A stretch of DNA of 64,000 nucleotides from Dichotomocladium elegans (Eukaryota; Mucoromycota; Mucoromycetes; Mucorales; Lichtheimiaceae). A program made the translations under genes and the position numbers. The notes beneath the pieces are model-generated. The model searched no databases. It saw only the letters and a program-made list of their open reading frames with translations, and was not told the origin of the DNA. The stretch covers positions 372,001 through 436,000 of the forward strand of contig JAIXMN010000002.1 in NCBI GenBank assembly GCA_025716815.1. Direction: 5' to 3'. Below are positions 1 through 11,876 of the stretch, in pieces. Positions within the stretch are counted from its first letter, which is position 1. Each line of letters starts with the position of its first letter.

Positions 1-612
1 CGTTTCTGGCTGCATACATACGCATCCCACGGTTTTGCTTTACCGCTCATCAGATCAATCCAGCTCGCTGCACCCATCTTCTCGCTGACTTTCATCATTT
101 TCAATGCCTCGTCCAGCAAGACCTCGCCCGTCAATTTGTCATTCACCACCTCAATGTGGCGATCAGTCAACTGGTATTTCCGTCTGTTGCTGTCTTTGAC
201 CATGGCGATTCTTCCGCGGAATGCTAACTCCATCACGATGCAGCCTCGCAGAGCATAGCTAATGCTGTCGTTCCAGAATGAGAGATATCCCTATTTTCCC
301 CAGCTGCCATTCAGCATCTCCAAACATACCTGCCTGAACCCATCATCAGGTCACATTCCTCCCTTTCCTCCCTTTCTTTCTCTGTACCTGTCGGTCTTTA
401 AGACCCAGCAACAACACCTCTTCCATCAACGTGAGACGGGGTGTGCTCTTCGACTCGTCAATGTCTCGAGGATCATATGCGATTTTTTTCTCAGTCGGTG
501 AATCATAGGCATTGTTCGAGTGACTCGACTCGGTCGCATTCTCATCTGTTGTCTGGTTGCTGGTCGACCCTCCTCCGCCTCCGGCTACTCGACGTCGGGT
601 GATGGTTGACAT
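1..612 (-). CDS. VPS74: GOLPH3/Vps74 family protein, 5' part (cut by window edge)
   Basis: Golgi phosphoprotein 3 family: a PI4P-binding adaptor on the cytosolic face of the Golgi that retains glycosyltransferases. Exon 1 (612-388) begins [15 protein letters not shown], continues with a disordered Ser/Asn-rich leader, and ends in the family signature [21 protein letters not shown] intron (387-291) is followed by exon 2 (290-1): [17 protein letters not shown], then [29 protein letters not shown] and [12 protein letters not shown], all in family order. The gene runs off the window before the C-terminal beta-hairpin. The ATG at 612 gives a leader of normal length. Identification is very secure; the symbol follows the yeast orthologue. 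Confidence 0.95.
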
Positions 613-1808
613 TATTTAAATTCCTTTTTAATGGCGACAACAGTAGATTGGATTGTTCAAAAATATGGAAGGCAGTCTCGATGCTTTTTAAAAACGCATA
701 TATAGCAGCAGACAAGAAAAGGGGGAGAAAAAAAAAGAAAACGAAAAAGACAAGGTGAAAAAAGGATATCCACCCGCTCGGTCGCTTTCCCTTTTTCGCC
801 TTACTCGGCCTTTTTGCTGTGCTGCTCCGTGCTTGCGCATTCGTCCTCCGCTCCTCTTTCTCTTTTTTTTTTTTATCACATACTCTATTACCTCGTCTCT
901 CAGTACATCCCATCCTCTGGTTTTAGTGAGGGAGCGTATGCAAAGACAAGACCGATTATTTAAAGAAAGGAGAGAAAGCCAATTCGGATTTTTTTGCTAT
1001 CATTCTTTGGGTGTGGATCACTAAGAAATGAAATAACCGTCAGCTTTTGGTACGTGCAACCATCTCCAACAGCAGCTATCAGGGTTCCAAGTCACCCTCC
1101 CCCTTCTCCAGGCATCCAAACCAATCCTCTTTTTCTGTCAGATAACTCTTTCCCGACTACTGCAAGAACTCATTGGACTCCAGGGGGGAAAGAAAAGAAG
1201 ATGCAAGAACAGTAGTGCACGAAAAGATAGATAAGAATCATCTGAACAGATTGGTTCGTTAGCTATATATATATGTAAATATATGAAGTGTATATACCAT
1301 GCAACCATCGCTAGGATAACAGCCAGATACCAGGAGCGCACGCACCGTCACACCGGACACACAGCTGGAAACAAATCGTTTTGTGTGGATCAACCAGGCT
1401 TAGAAGTTTCAACATTCTTTGAAACTGTAATCAGCAGCAGCCAGAGTAATTTCAAGAAAAATCCCCAGGAAAGCTCTTCCTGAGCGCGTTCACCGTGCAA
1501 GATGTGCATTTCCTGGTCATGATGTATTTCCAACTGTCTCTCCAATAAATGAAAAGGAAATCTGACTATGATCATTGCTTTCCGAGACATGGATCTCTTT
1601 CTCTCTTCCCTTTTATTATGCACTACATACTTTGATAAACAGTAACATTGCTGTATTTCCAAGGCAGTGTCCGGCAAAAAAGGTGAGATTTGCTCAAAGA
1701 GGGACGGATTGTAAGGTGAAATTGTAATATAATATATAAATATAGTTCATTCAGTATACATGGAACACAAAAGCAGCAATTAGATTCTTCGTTGCTTTTT
1801 TCCTTCAC
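613..1808. other. Intergenic, about 1.2 kb
   Basis: Lies between the 5' end of the GOLPH3 gene and the 3' end of the deubiquitinase gene. It contains A-rich and pyrimidine-rich runs and only short open frames with no family resemblance. The part next to 612 must hold the GOLPH3 promoter. I see no other gene. Confidence 0.5.
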
Positions 1809-4800
1809 TTAGTTTACAGTGGATCTAACATAAAAGAGATTATATGCAGCGCGACTCTGTTTAAGAAAGCAAGATATTAGTTAGACTATGTAAATATTTC
1901 CTTCTTGCGTATTAGCTCACTTACAATAGCCTTGCCTTCGTCACACACAGAGAATCGGGTATCATCAAAATAATGCCATTCCTGGCGATATCCATTACGC
2001 ACACATGCCGTGTCTATTCAGTGAAAGCTATTAGAATCCCTTCGGAAATTGGTGATTACGCCTTATCACTCAACTTACAGTGTCCAGCAGTTAAGGATCC
2101 ATAATGATTCTACAACATTGATGAGCACACATGCTTTGAAAAGCTATCATCCGGTCAACTGAGAAAAAAAACTTACTGATACACCATAGAGATCATAACG
2201 ATGTATGGGCCGTTCCCTCGTCCCTGACGGGTACATGGTGTCAGGCACATATCGAGAAAGGTCCAAGTCCCTGATAAATTTAACAAAAGCCATATCAGAG
2301 ATTTAGAACTTATCCCGATAACATTTCTCTCTATCGCCACGATACCTAGCAGGAAAATTAACCATGGTTTCCAGCTTGTTGTGGAAGGGTCCTTCAAACG
2401 AAAAGCGTTTAAGATGGATTAACAGCACAACAGGCAAGCGCGATATGGTCAATATCTTCGTCGACCGACGCAATGTTTTGCAGTGTGGGCAATGCCTAAA
2501 TGAAAGACCAGGAAAAATGAGTGCTCAAAAAACAGCAAGATATCGCTTACGCAATTCTTACCATGCATCATCCTTTTCCAAGACTTCCTCCTTCACAAAC
2601 ATATCAAGGCACTGGTAGAGAGAGACAGCCGATTTGCCCTTTGGAATCGGTAGAGAAAGCGACATGAACGTATTATATGTGGTAGAGGTCTATACATCAA
2701 AGGATTATGTATTAGCCAAATAATTCACCTTCCGTCCCCATTCACGCATACCAACCCCCCTCAGAGGGACCCCACTCACCCAACCCCACTCTTAATACCA
2801 GTTATACTTGCATGTTTACACGTCAGACATGTTAATCTACTACGATATTGGCCCTGGAACAGATCCACAACTATGCTTCGGTTGCGCTCCATATATTTCG
2901 CCCATGCAATTGCGCTTGCTTCCCAATCTGACAACCGCTCAAATCGCGCCTCTTCTTCAGGGTTCTCTGGCTGCGGTGATGGTCGCTCCTTAATCAGGTT
3001 AATATCCTCGTGCAATCCGTCTAGCAGAAAGAGAAGGAATTCCTGGGAATCTTGCTGATCTGTTCCTGCAAACTGCGGAGCAAATCGAGCAAGAGCTTCC
3101 TAAGAAAAATCGCCCGTCAGGCACAATTCCCCAAAGAATACTTTCCTGCTCCAGACCATCCAACATACTCTGAACGCAACAGGGGATATAAAGCTATAGC
3201 TTCCACTCCACATCGTACGAAGCAGGTCCGCAAAACTTTGAACCAACACACCGCCAGTACCTAGTGGATTGCTCTTATTGACGTCGCGCTTGTAGGTACC
3301 AGCTTGAATAGAAAGAAAGGATGAGAATTAGCATACAAACATGGATTACTACTAAGTAACAACCTACAGATGAGATAACGCGCCAGAGGAATGGTGCCGC
3401 TTAAACATTGGACGATCGAGTTCATGAAGCATGTATTCCCTAGATTTTTTAACCCGGTTGTACCAATCACCACTGACCCAAGTTGTGATATTGAACTGTC
3501 TGAAACGGGTGCTTGGCGAGTGTCAGTAATTGCGTGTTGTGAGGTCATCAACTCCGCCGGCTTTGCTGGAAGAGTCGGTGGCATGGACTGTGTGATAGAT
3601 TGTGGTGGCGCGGATGGCGGATGCGGCGGGGGACTAGCGTCAACTGCATGCGGTGGTGGAGCAGGAGGCGAACGAAGTGGGAGTCTCGGTTTGGGAGGAA
3701 TAGGTGGCACCTCGTACAAATCGTTCTTTGTTTCAGTGAATCCGTTGAAAGGGTTATCAATATATGTGTTCTGTCGGCGAACAGTAAAAGCGCCCGAACG
3801 ATTCGGCCTGATTTCCGGATAATTGGTATAGGTGGGATCTTTGAGAGATATATTCGCTTCATCTGTAGAAGGCGCGTGGGATCCACTGGGATGGGCGATT
3901 GGCATGGTTATTGGCAAGCTACCATCGCTATAAGGATTGGGTTCGAGTGAATTTGCGAACGTGCCTTGCAGTGGCGGTACACGGGTTTCAGGACGCTCGG
4001 CTGGCGGCGGGATATCATTGAGCTTTTGCTTGTTCATGAACTACTCCATCCCAACATCGAGATATTAGCGTTGGCTATTTACAGCTGCTGCTGCTCACTC
4101 ACATAGTCAAATGTTGAACTATGAACATGTCCATTCAGATCAACGGGTCCCCTCCCAACTACATTTCGTAACCAATGATCATTCATTCGTTCCTTTCTCG
4201 GTGTTATAGTGACCGAGTCTTTCACGTAGGTGCCGTGAGTCGGAGCAGCATTGTTCAAAGGCTGAGAACCGGGCCTGGATGCGTTCAAGACAAAAACGCC
4301 CCGATCTCCAATGGCTTTACGCCAACCAGAGAATCCACCTGCGAGCATCATTGGAACCCGCGGTAGCGTAGTGTTGAATTCATTTTCATAGATCGCTAGG
4401 CGAAGATTTCGGAGGGGGTCATGAGCATCCTCAAGTCTCTTCGAGTCCTGGTCGTAATAAACAATCAGATCAAACTCATGCCGCCTTTTAAAAAGCTCTT
4501 GATGGGTTTCATTGCTCATCGTCAATGATGTCTGTATCTTATCGGACGTAACCCTTGCAAGATGCACATCAGAATAACTATCGCTTCGATTCTCATACAG
4601 TGCGGCAGAACTTACCCCTGCCGAAGTATCAAAGGCTCGATCTGGCATACCCACCGGTGCCGTATGCATGCATCCTCATACATAGATCTGGGACGAACAT
4701 CAAGCAAGAGAACACTTGGTTGGTTTGGCTTGTTGGCGATCCAGTGTGCCAGCACGTCCGGATCGACTACCATAGTCTGGGGGAAGTTAAAGTTGGTGAG

Positions 4801-5742
4801 ACCGGGAATTGGGAGTCCTTTACTGCTGGGATTGCCAGGTACAGGTCTGGAGTTTTGCGGTAAATGGAAATGTTGATCCGAACCAGGAGGTTGAGGCGTC
4901 GTCATGTCCATCTTCTGCAACGCCTGAGCGGGAATAGTCGGCGAAACCGGCTTTCGTGTACTTACTGGAAGTGGCTCAGGAGTCGGAACCCGTCCGCCTG
5001 CGTGGGGATCATGGGTTGGCGCTGGTGGAAGCAATTTCTGGAGATAGGTAATTTCGGGGTCTAAGCTGCCCATCGAATCGTCATCCAAATCAGTGAGTTC
5101 CGGGTATTTTTTAAGTGCGCGTCCAATGTCCACTTCATCTTCTGAGGTGGATAGAGATTGGGGATATTGCTGTGAAGGCAGCTGTTGTACTTGCTCAATA
5201 TTCTTTTTTAAGCGGTAAAGGTTGTCGAGAATTTCATCGCTTGTGCGCTATATCTGCATGAGTCGAATAACATCTTTCTTTCCCTCAGTCTTTATAAGAC
5301 CTTTAATTTCCACCCTACTCACTTTTAGCGTTTCGATATAGTCGGGTTCCTGCTGCACCTGATTGAGCCTCGGATGGCGGTTCAGGATTTCGACCATGAT
5401 ACTAAGTTCTGTGATGAGTCCAGTTGCTGTTTCGGAGGGCGCTTATGCATAACTCTGTCCCTTACTTGCAGCCTTTGAGATAGTAGTAATAGGCCATTTT
5501 CTGGTTGTTGCAACGTTTATTTCGATCACCCTAGAAGAATAGAAATTGGTAAGTGACCTGACAATGTCGCTCTCGCTCTCAAAAATACATGCCTCTTTGT
5601 ACAGCTTGGCGATCGCGGAGAGCCACTGTTTTGGTGTGTATTTTATCGTATCGGCCACATCAATGGACGCCTTATCTTGTAACTCCTTCAGAGTCATCTG
5701 GGTCCAGTCTGAAGACTGCGGTGGTTTGCCATTGCTACTCAT
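1809..5742 (-). CDS. Ubiquitin carboxyl-terminal hydrolase, USP8/Doa4-like
   Basis: Cysteine-protease deubiquitinase, probably of the endosomal/ESCRT branch. Domains in order: an N-terminal helical region (exon 1 from the ATG at 5742, MSSNGKPPQSSDWTQM) resembling the USP8/Doa4 N-terminus; a rhodanese-like domain (about 4.8-4.25 kb, VLLLDVRPRSMYEDACIRH ... FDLIVYYDQDSKRLED); a Pro-rich linker with PPIPPKPRLPL; then the catalytic domain. The Cys box is GLKNLGNTCFMNSIVQCL (about 3.4 kb). Zn-finger pairs CLTC and CPHC follow, and the His box is GSLTAGHYTACVRNGY, split by an intron at about 2.08 kb. The end SRAAYNLFYVRSTVN (stop at 1809) is the usual USP terminus. At least ten short introns. The rhodanese loop has no Cys, so that domain should be a non-catalytic binding module, as in human USP8. 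Confidence 0.93.
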
Positions 5743-5932
5743 TTTAGATTTATCAGGAAGAGAATGAAAGGAAAGGGCGTGCCAAGCTTAAAGGGCTCTT
5801 TGCAGCCCAGCTGCCGGCGCCAGAAAAAATTGAAAAAGAGAAGACGTCGGACATTCAACTTTAGACTAATGCTTGGTGGCTCGTATTCATTTCTTGTCCT
5901 TTCTCGCTTCTCTCTTACTACTGCCGAAAACT

Positions 5933-7202
5933 ATGCAACAAGCCAGTCTCCGCAAAAGTGCGCGTATAGCAACTCAGCCAGCTATCACCTATTACAATAA
6001 ACGGCCAATAAGTACCGTAGAGGGCGCAACACGGTAAGTTTTTCCTCCCAATTGTTCGTCCTTTGCCATTGCTTCTCATTCCTTGCCTGAAGAAAACGCG
6101 CAGCTCCTGCTAAGGTATATACCTGCGAATAATATAACCTCACGTCAAGCTTTTTAGTCTTTTGACAGACGACTATAGAAGAACAACAAGACGAACTCGC
6201 CTATTAGCGCTGTACCAACGATATCTACGGACGTGAATCCTGTGATACAAGATCCGCAGCATAATAAAGATATCGTGAATCAGGGGCCGACAGCGCTTGT
6301 CCAAAGTGTGCTCGTCCGCACTTTTGACATGCACAAGGCCGTGGCACACCTTCGCAAAGTGGATCAAAGTTGGGAGCTCTCATGACGGATGAACGCATCG
6401 CGACTTTTGTCGCGCGAGTACAAAAGGCGGACTCGTCCAATCCGTTCCGGTAAGAATGATGATCTATGACAACCATCCTTAGTGCACAATTTCTTGTTAA
6501 CGTCTATGGAACTTATAGAGAGCTGGCCACCGCCATCATATACCAGCAACTCTCTGGAAAGGTAGCCGAGAAAATTGAGCGGCGCTTTATTGATCTTTTT
6601 GGACCGCCTGAGAATGCGCATAAATTATGGTTTCCTACACCAGAGCGCGTGGTCGATCAAAGCATCGAGACGCTGAGATCGGTCGGGCTCTCGATTCGTA
6701 AAGCAGAATATATCAAAGGCCTGGCCGAGAAATTTATCGACAAAACTATCACAATAGAGAAGCTGAGTACCCTCTCAGATGAAGAGTTATCCAAGCTCTT
6801 GTGTTCTGTTCGAGGCATTGGCCCGGTATGAGTGTGTTCATCAAGAGTGGGGTGGTGGTAGGTGCGTGTTTGACTAAATGGTAGTATACACATTTCTATT
6901 ATGTGCAGTGGACTGCGGACATGTATCTTATGCTGAATCTGGGCCATCCCGACGTTCTGCCCGTCTCTGATCTGGGTGTGCGCAAAGGAGTTGGCATCCA
7001 TTTTGAGCTTAAGAACAAACTTCCGAGTCCGAAGGAAATGGAAGAAGCCACTAATATATGGCGGGTAAGTGAAGATACGGGACACCAGAAACTTTATATG
7101 ATTGAGAGTTCACTGAATGGTTGCTTTTGCGGGTTACAAAAGCCATATAGGAGCGTTGGTTCATGGTTCATGTGGCAGCTCATGAGTATCACTACTTTGT
7201 GA
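5933..7202 (+). CDS. MAG1: DNA-3-methyladenine glycosylase (Mag1/AlkA type), 5' frame disrupted
   Basis: HhH-GPD base-excision glycosylase that removes alkylated purines. Exon 1 (5933-6033) encodes a basic leader, MQQASLRKSARIATQPAITY. The core follows: HKAVAHLRKVDQSWEL (about 6.33 kb), MTDERIATFVARVQKADSSNPFR, exon 3 (6519-6825) with ELATAIIYQQLSGKVAEKI, helix-hairpin-helix CSVRGIGP|WTADMYLMLNLG across an intron, catalytic Asp in LPVSDLGVRKG (exon 4, 6909-7064), and WRPYRSVGSWFMWQL (exon 5, 7143-7202). The reading frame breaks near 6376-6382: HKAVAHLRKVDQSWEL is in one frame and the rest in another, with no room for an intron. The exon 1 to exon 2 join also does not keep frame with any acceptor I found. 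This is either a sequence error or an inactive allele. Family identity is secure; integrity is not. Confidence 0.85.
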
Positions 7203-7392
7203 TCTGACTCGCAACGACCGCAAATAAACCTTTTGCAACATGAAACTACAGTGCTTTAGTGTAGGATGAAGAGTACTAACCGAAACGAGATGATTTATGC
7301 CGACTAGTTTGTAGGTCTAACTTGTCGGGCGATGATTATGGATGTAGTTTTGTTAAGAGCATAATGATGATGCAACTGAAAGTTGAAGCTGG

Positions 7393-7557
7393 TTAATCAT
7401 TCTTCTTGTCTGTCTGAATGACACCTGGATCAAGTGCGGCGGCAAGCGAGCATGGAACTGCAGCGGCCTTTGCATATCGGAAAACGGCATGAAGAAGAAT
7501 AGCAAACAAAACAATATCGACCAAGGGAATGATACAAATGGTGGTTATTTCAGGCAT
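7393..7557 (-). CDS. Possible 54-residue single-pass membrane protein
   Basis: A complete ATG-to-stop frame reads MPEITTICIIPLVDIVLFAILLHAVFR..., with one clear hydrophobic helix at residues about 6-26, then a small positive patch (RYAK) and a polar tail ending DKKND. The layout fits a small membrane protein with the helix near the N-terminus. It sits between the glycosylase and the acyl-CoA dehydrogenase and overlaps neither. I recognise no family. It could be a chance frame; the well-formed helix and the ATG are the only support. Confidence 0.35.
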   Translation of the reverse strand: MPEITTICIIPLVDIVLFAILLHAVFRYAKAAAVPCSLAAALDPGVIQTDKKND

Positions 7558-7905
7558 TGTTCAATGCAAGTTGTTAGAAAGAGAGAGAGAAAGAAAGAGA
7601 GGGCTGTGAGGGCACGTGTACGGTTAAGACGGACAGAAAGGTGTTTTTTCCGTTGACGCAACAAATGCAAGGTTAGGGTCACACGCTTCGAGACGCAAGG
7701 TTCTAATTGGTTGACAAGATCTCCATTTCCACTGAGTAAAGGGCCATGTGATGTACTCACCCAACATGTGAAAAATTCAAGGCAATACGGATCCAACTCC
7801 GCCCCTGACTTCACACATCCCATCCCTTTTGTACGTGTGTGTGCATCGAGAGATCAGCCCCAAACTTCCCCGGGGCCCTTTCTTTCGCGCAACAGTAACA
7901 AAACC

Positions 7906-9473
7906 ATGCAACGCTTCGTCCGCCTGTCACCGTCCATTGCACGACGCGCTTTCTCCTCTGCCGCTGGCCCTGCTGCCCAGACAGGTCTTTCTTTCACCTT
8001 ATCCGAGGAGCAAAAGTCCATCCAGGAACTCTCTCGCAAGTTCGCTCGTGAAGAGATTATCCCCGTGGCTGCCGAGTACGATCGCACTGGGAAATACCCC
8101 ACAGGTTCGAAATGGGCTTTCTTTGGCGGGATGAGGGATATAGGTTGTTAAAGCTAAAAGTTTCTTCCTTCTTCCTTTTCCAATAAGATATCATCAAAAA
8201 GGCTTGGGAGCTCGGTTTGGTCAATACGCATATTGAGCAAGCCTATGGTGGTATGGGGCTGGGCGTGGTAGACAGCGCCATTATTTCCGAAGAACTTGGC
8301 TATGGCTGCACTGGTATCCAGACCGCCATCGAGGCCAACAATTTGGCGGAGGCGCCTTTGATTGTGGCCGCCAATGAGGAGCAAAAGAAAAAGTATCTTG
8401 GCCGAATGACTGAGGCCCCTCTGATGGCTTCATACGGCGTTACCGAACCAGGTGCAGGTAAAGAACACAATTCTCTTTATCCTCGGTCTGGATTCTCACA
8501 TCTTGCTTTTTCTCTCTCCCCCCCAAAAAAAAAAGGATCGGACGTGGCTGGACTCAAGACGTCGGCTGTCAAGAAAGGGAACCAATGGATTCTCAATGGA
8601 CAAAAGATGTGGATCACTAATGCAGGTCATGCCAATTGGTTTTTCGTGCTTGCGCGCACCGAAACGGGCGTCTCAACAGGCAAAGCATTCACTGGCTTTA
8701 TTGTGGATGGAGACTCGCCCGGTCTGATTCGTGGCCGTAAGGAGATCAACATGGGCCAACGCGCATCAGACACACGTGGGGTGACCTTCGAGGACGTCGT
8801 TGTCCCCGAAGAAAACGTGCTCGGTAGCCCTGGTCAGGGATTCAAGATTGCCATGAACGCATTTGATATAACTCGCCCGCTTGTCGCGGCCGGTGCCATT
8901 GGTCTTGCGCGGCGTGCAATGGAGGAGTCTCTCCAATACTCACTCGAGCGCAAAACCATGGGTACTCAAATCTTTAATCATCAAGCCGTGGCGTTCATGC
9001 TCGCTGATATGGCGTAAGTCTGCAATGGAATCCGTTCTTCCCTTTCCTGGTCCAGTACTTAATGGTGGTATCTGCTTACGAAATGATAGGATTGGGATTG
9101 AGAGTGCGCGCATGATGGTCTATCGCTCGGCCTTGATGCGTGATCAAAACATCAAGAACACGTGGCACGCCAGTATTGCAAAGGGTAAATAGATACAATT
9201 GCATTATCTTCATCGGATCGTAGGGAGTGCGAGGAGATAACTCATAGTTCCTGTACAGCCTTAGCTAGTGAGGTGGCTAATAAGACGGCGGCAGACGCTG
9301 TCCAGATCTTTGGCGGCAATGGCTTCAACACTGAATATCCTGTTGAGAAGCTTATGCGCGATGCAAAGATCTTCCAGATTTACGAGGGTACCTCCCAAAT
9401 CCAACGTCTTGTCATCTCAAGAGGCTTGGCCGATATGGCAAAGGCTGGCGCGAGTGCTCTTGGAGGACTGTAG
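7906..9473 (+). CDS. Acyl-CoA dehydrogenase, mitochondrial, medium-chain-like
   Basis: FAD enzyme catalysing the first step of mitochondrial beta-oxidation. Five exons (7906-8104, 8188-8457, 8536-9013, 9090-9184, 9259-9473) join in frame to 418 residues, the normal length. The N-terminus [20 protein letters not shown] is an Arg/Ser-rich targeting peptide. Then [20 protein letters not shown] (N-terminal helices), [21 protein letters not shown] (flavin site), [30 protein letters not shown], and [20 protein letters not shown]. The sequence [10 protein letters not shown] carries the Glu placed as catalytic base in the medium- and short-chain enzymes. The first donor (GTTCGA) is unusual, but the join preserves the family sequence. 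Chain-length preference cannot be proved from sequence alone. Confidence 0.94.
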
Positions 9474-10053
9474 CATTCTGCATCTTCAAAAATAAAAGAG
9501 ATAATATAGGAGATAGAATAGATCGTCACATCGCTCGGCTCTGCGCATCAGCTACGAAGGTAGTGTATACCCGTCTTCTTATCTTGTATACAATGCTGTT
9601 GGCGCCCCTTATTCTTACCTTGGACCATCTGACACCATGTTTCATGTTATTGCGAACCCAGAATCATCAAGGAAAGCGCAACTTTTTTAGTGTATGATTG
9701 AACATCGCTTCATTAATCTCAGATACCCGTATCCTTCACAAGAGATATATTACTACTTAAACCGTCTGCTCAGAAACAGATATTTGGAAATCGCTTCACC
9801 GGCGGCATGGTCCAACGATTCGGGACAACCATTCTCATCAGCATGACTCTGCTCATCGTCGTAAAGAAATTATGCTCACTTTAGAAAGTTGAATGTGAGC
9901 GCAGAAATAAAAGGATCAACAGGTCTGAAAAAGCGGACACCATTTTTATTGTGGCTTTTTCTCGTTTTGGTGGAGACAATCATAATCCTCGATGCGGATG
10001 ATCGGCCCATTGTAACCCTTCTGTTGTATAGAAAAAGTCACGTGAATTTGCTG
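9474..10053. other. Convergent 3' intergenic region
   Basis: About 580 bp between the stop of the acyl-CoA dehydrogenase (+) and the stop of the methyltransferase (-). An AATAAA-like run occurs just after the first stop (about 9489). I see no gene. Confidence 0.5.
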
Positions 10054-11367
10054 TCATCCGTTTATGCGGCATCCTAGACAAACCTTTTGAGCAACCACCG
10101 AATACCAGGACATGTACGTCTGGTATGTCTCAACCTCATCATGCAGTTCATCAAGAATAGCAGCCAGCTGCTTTTCCCCAATCCATTTGTTCTGTATCCA
10201 AGTTTGCTTGGATGCTTCAATGATGCGGTCCCAATGCTCCAGCAGCAGCGCGCCGACAGCACCCCCATGTCGTCCTATGGGAGTGTCAATATGTTTGAGC
10301 TGCATACCCATCAGTTGGTTGATCGCTGCCATTCGATTTGGCAAGGGGTTGAGCGTCATCGACCCAGTCGACGAAGGAGCTGCTTCTATAGTCGGCGATG
10401 AAGATCCATTATGATTGATGACTATCGTATCAAATGAGAATTCGGATATTACTAAAGCCTTCTTCTCTGCACACAACATCGATGCTCACGTTGCATAAGT
10501 GTCGCCATCCCGGGGCCGACATCGAAGAGGTCAGGGTATGTCTCGAGGCACTCAATAGTCGCACCTTTCTTCATGATTCGCACTAGTTCGTTCAGCACTG
10601 CGTCCCATTCTTCATCGGGGACCACGTCCATCATGCATCGGATAAAGATATAATCAAATGTATCACTCTCGTATGGTAGCGGTAATTCCAACAAATCCAC
10701 GCGCTGGAATACCACATTCCTTGCTACGCCACTTTAAAGACATATAAGTGGTAAGCTCCCCGAAATGGAGTTATAGAAACAATATTCTGATACCTGCCTC
10801 TGAGGAAATGTATCCTTATTGATGTCAATCCCAGTAAAGTGCGATAGGGGGTATTTTGCTGCCATGTCCTAAGCACACGCACGCACACCCCTTCCTCGCG
10901 TTAATTTTGGAAAAGGAGTACACGTTTCAGTTAAAATTACCGTTGTCCAAAAGCCTGCGCCGCATCTAGTTTTAAGTCATTTAATCAAAAGTGTAAAGAA
11001 TCCAGAACACCGCCCTGATCTTTATTTTATCCTTTGACTTACCCTACATCAAGTATTTCATTGCCGCCAGATTTGAATAGCTGGTGCATAGGCGCCTGAA
11101 AGTCGCTGGAAGGCGTTGTATGCATGAGTTTGAAGATGTATGCGTTGGGGGAGCGGAGGGACGGGAAGAAAGGGAAATAAAAGAAACGTACCCGTCCAAG
11201 GCGATTTTCAGCGCGCTATGTCGGATCCAGTCTCGCTCAATATCCGTGGTGGCGTTCAATGACTGAGGCCGTGAAGGCTTGCCGTTGGCTGATCGCCATT
11301 TTGATCGCAGAAAGCTTGTGAAGGTGGAAGGGGCGGTTGCTTTCTGCGTTTGTGATACCATGGGCAT
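10054..11367 (-). CDS. SAM-dependent methyltransferase
   Basis: Class I methyltransferase of the fungal LaeA/UMTA-like kind. Exon 1 opens MPMVSQTQKATAPSTFTSFL (a second Met is at 11361) and ends DIERDWIRHSALKIALDG. A following exon has HQLFKSGGNEILDV, which splices to GCGAGFWTT, giving motif I (DVGCGAGFW, SAM binding). Then AAKYPLSHFTGIDINKDTFP (acidic motif II region), NVVFQRVDLLELPLPYESDTFDYIFIRCMMDVVPDEEWDAVLNELVRIMKKGATIECLE split over motifs III-V, and a C-terminal helical part with QLMGMQLKHIDTPIGRHGGAVGALLLEHW. One junction near 10.73-10.80 kb only closes with a GC-AG intron, and the last residues (after KVCLGCRING) could be spliced further. Substrate unknown. Confidence 0.85.
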
Positions 11368-11876
11368 GTTCTGGTCGACAAAAACCAGGAAAAACGTGCT
11401 CTGTGAAGTGGACTATTTACAAGATGGCGATGAGGAAGAGAGGGTAAAAAAAGGAGGCGAATGTTGTCTTTCTTTTATCGTCCTCTTGCAATGCAAGGTA
11501 TGAATATGAAAACGGCTGGAGGAGGTAGGAGTGCCACAACTCAGTTTTGGATCCCAGCCTTAGTTCATGCCTTTTTTTAAACACACCAAAAAAGGAGGAG
11601 CGGAGAGGAAAGGGGGGGAACACTCCCGACACCTTTCTCCTCTAACACCCCCCCCAGAGATATTATCTTACCAATCAGATCGCTTTAATACCGCTTTTCA
11701 TTGGTGGCTGTTCCTGCACTTTTATGACGTTTACACAGCCTTGGATTGCCATGTTGCTGAAGATTAAAGGCAACCCGTTGCCCGCTTCCCGCTCCCCCCC
11801 CAACCCACTCTCTTCCTCCCTTCCCTTCTCTCTCTCTCTCGCTTTTTTCCCTAGTCTAAGGAAACATTCCATCATC

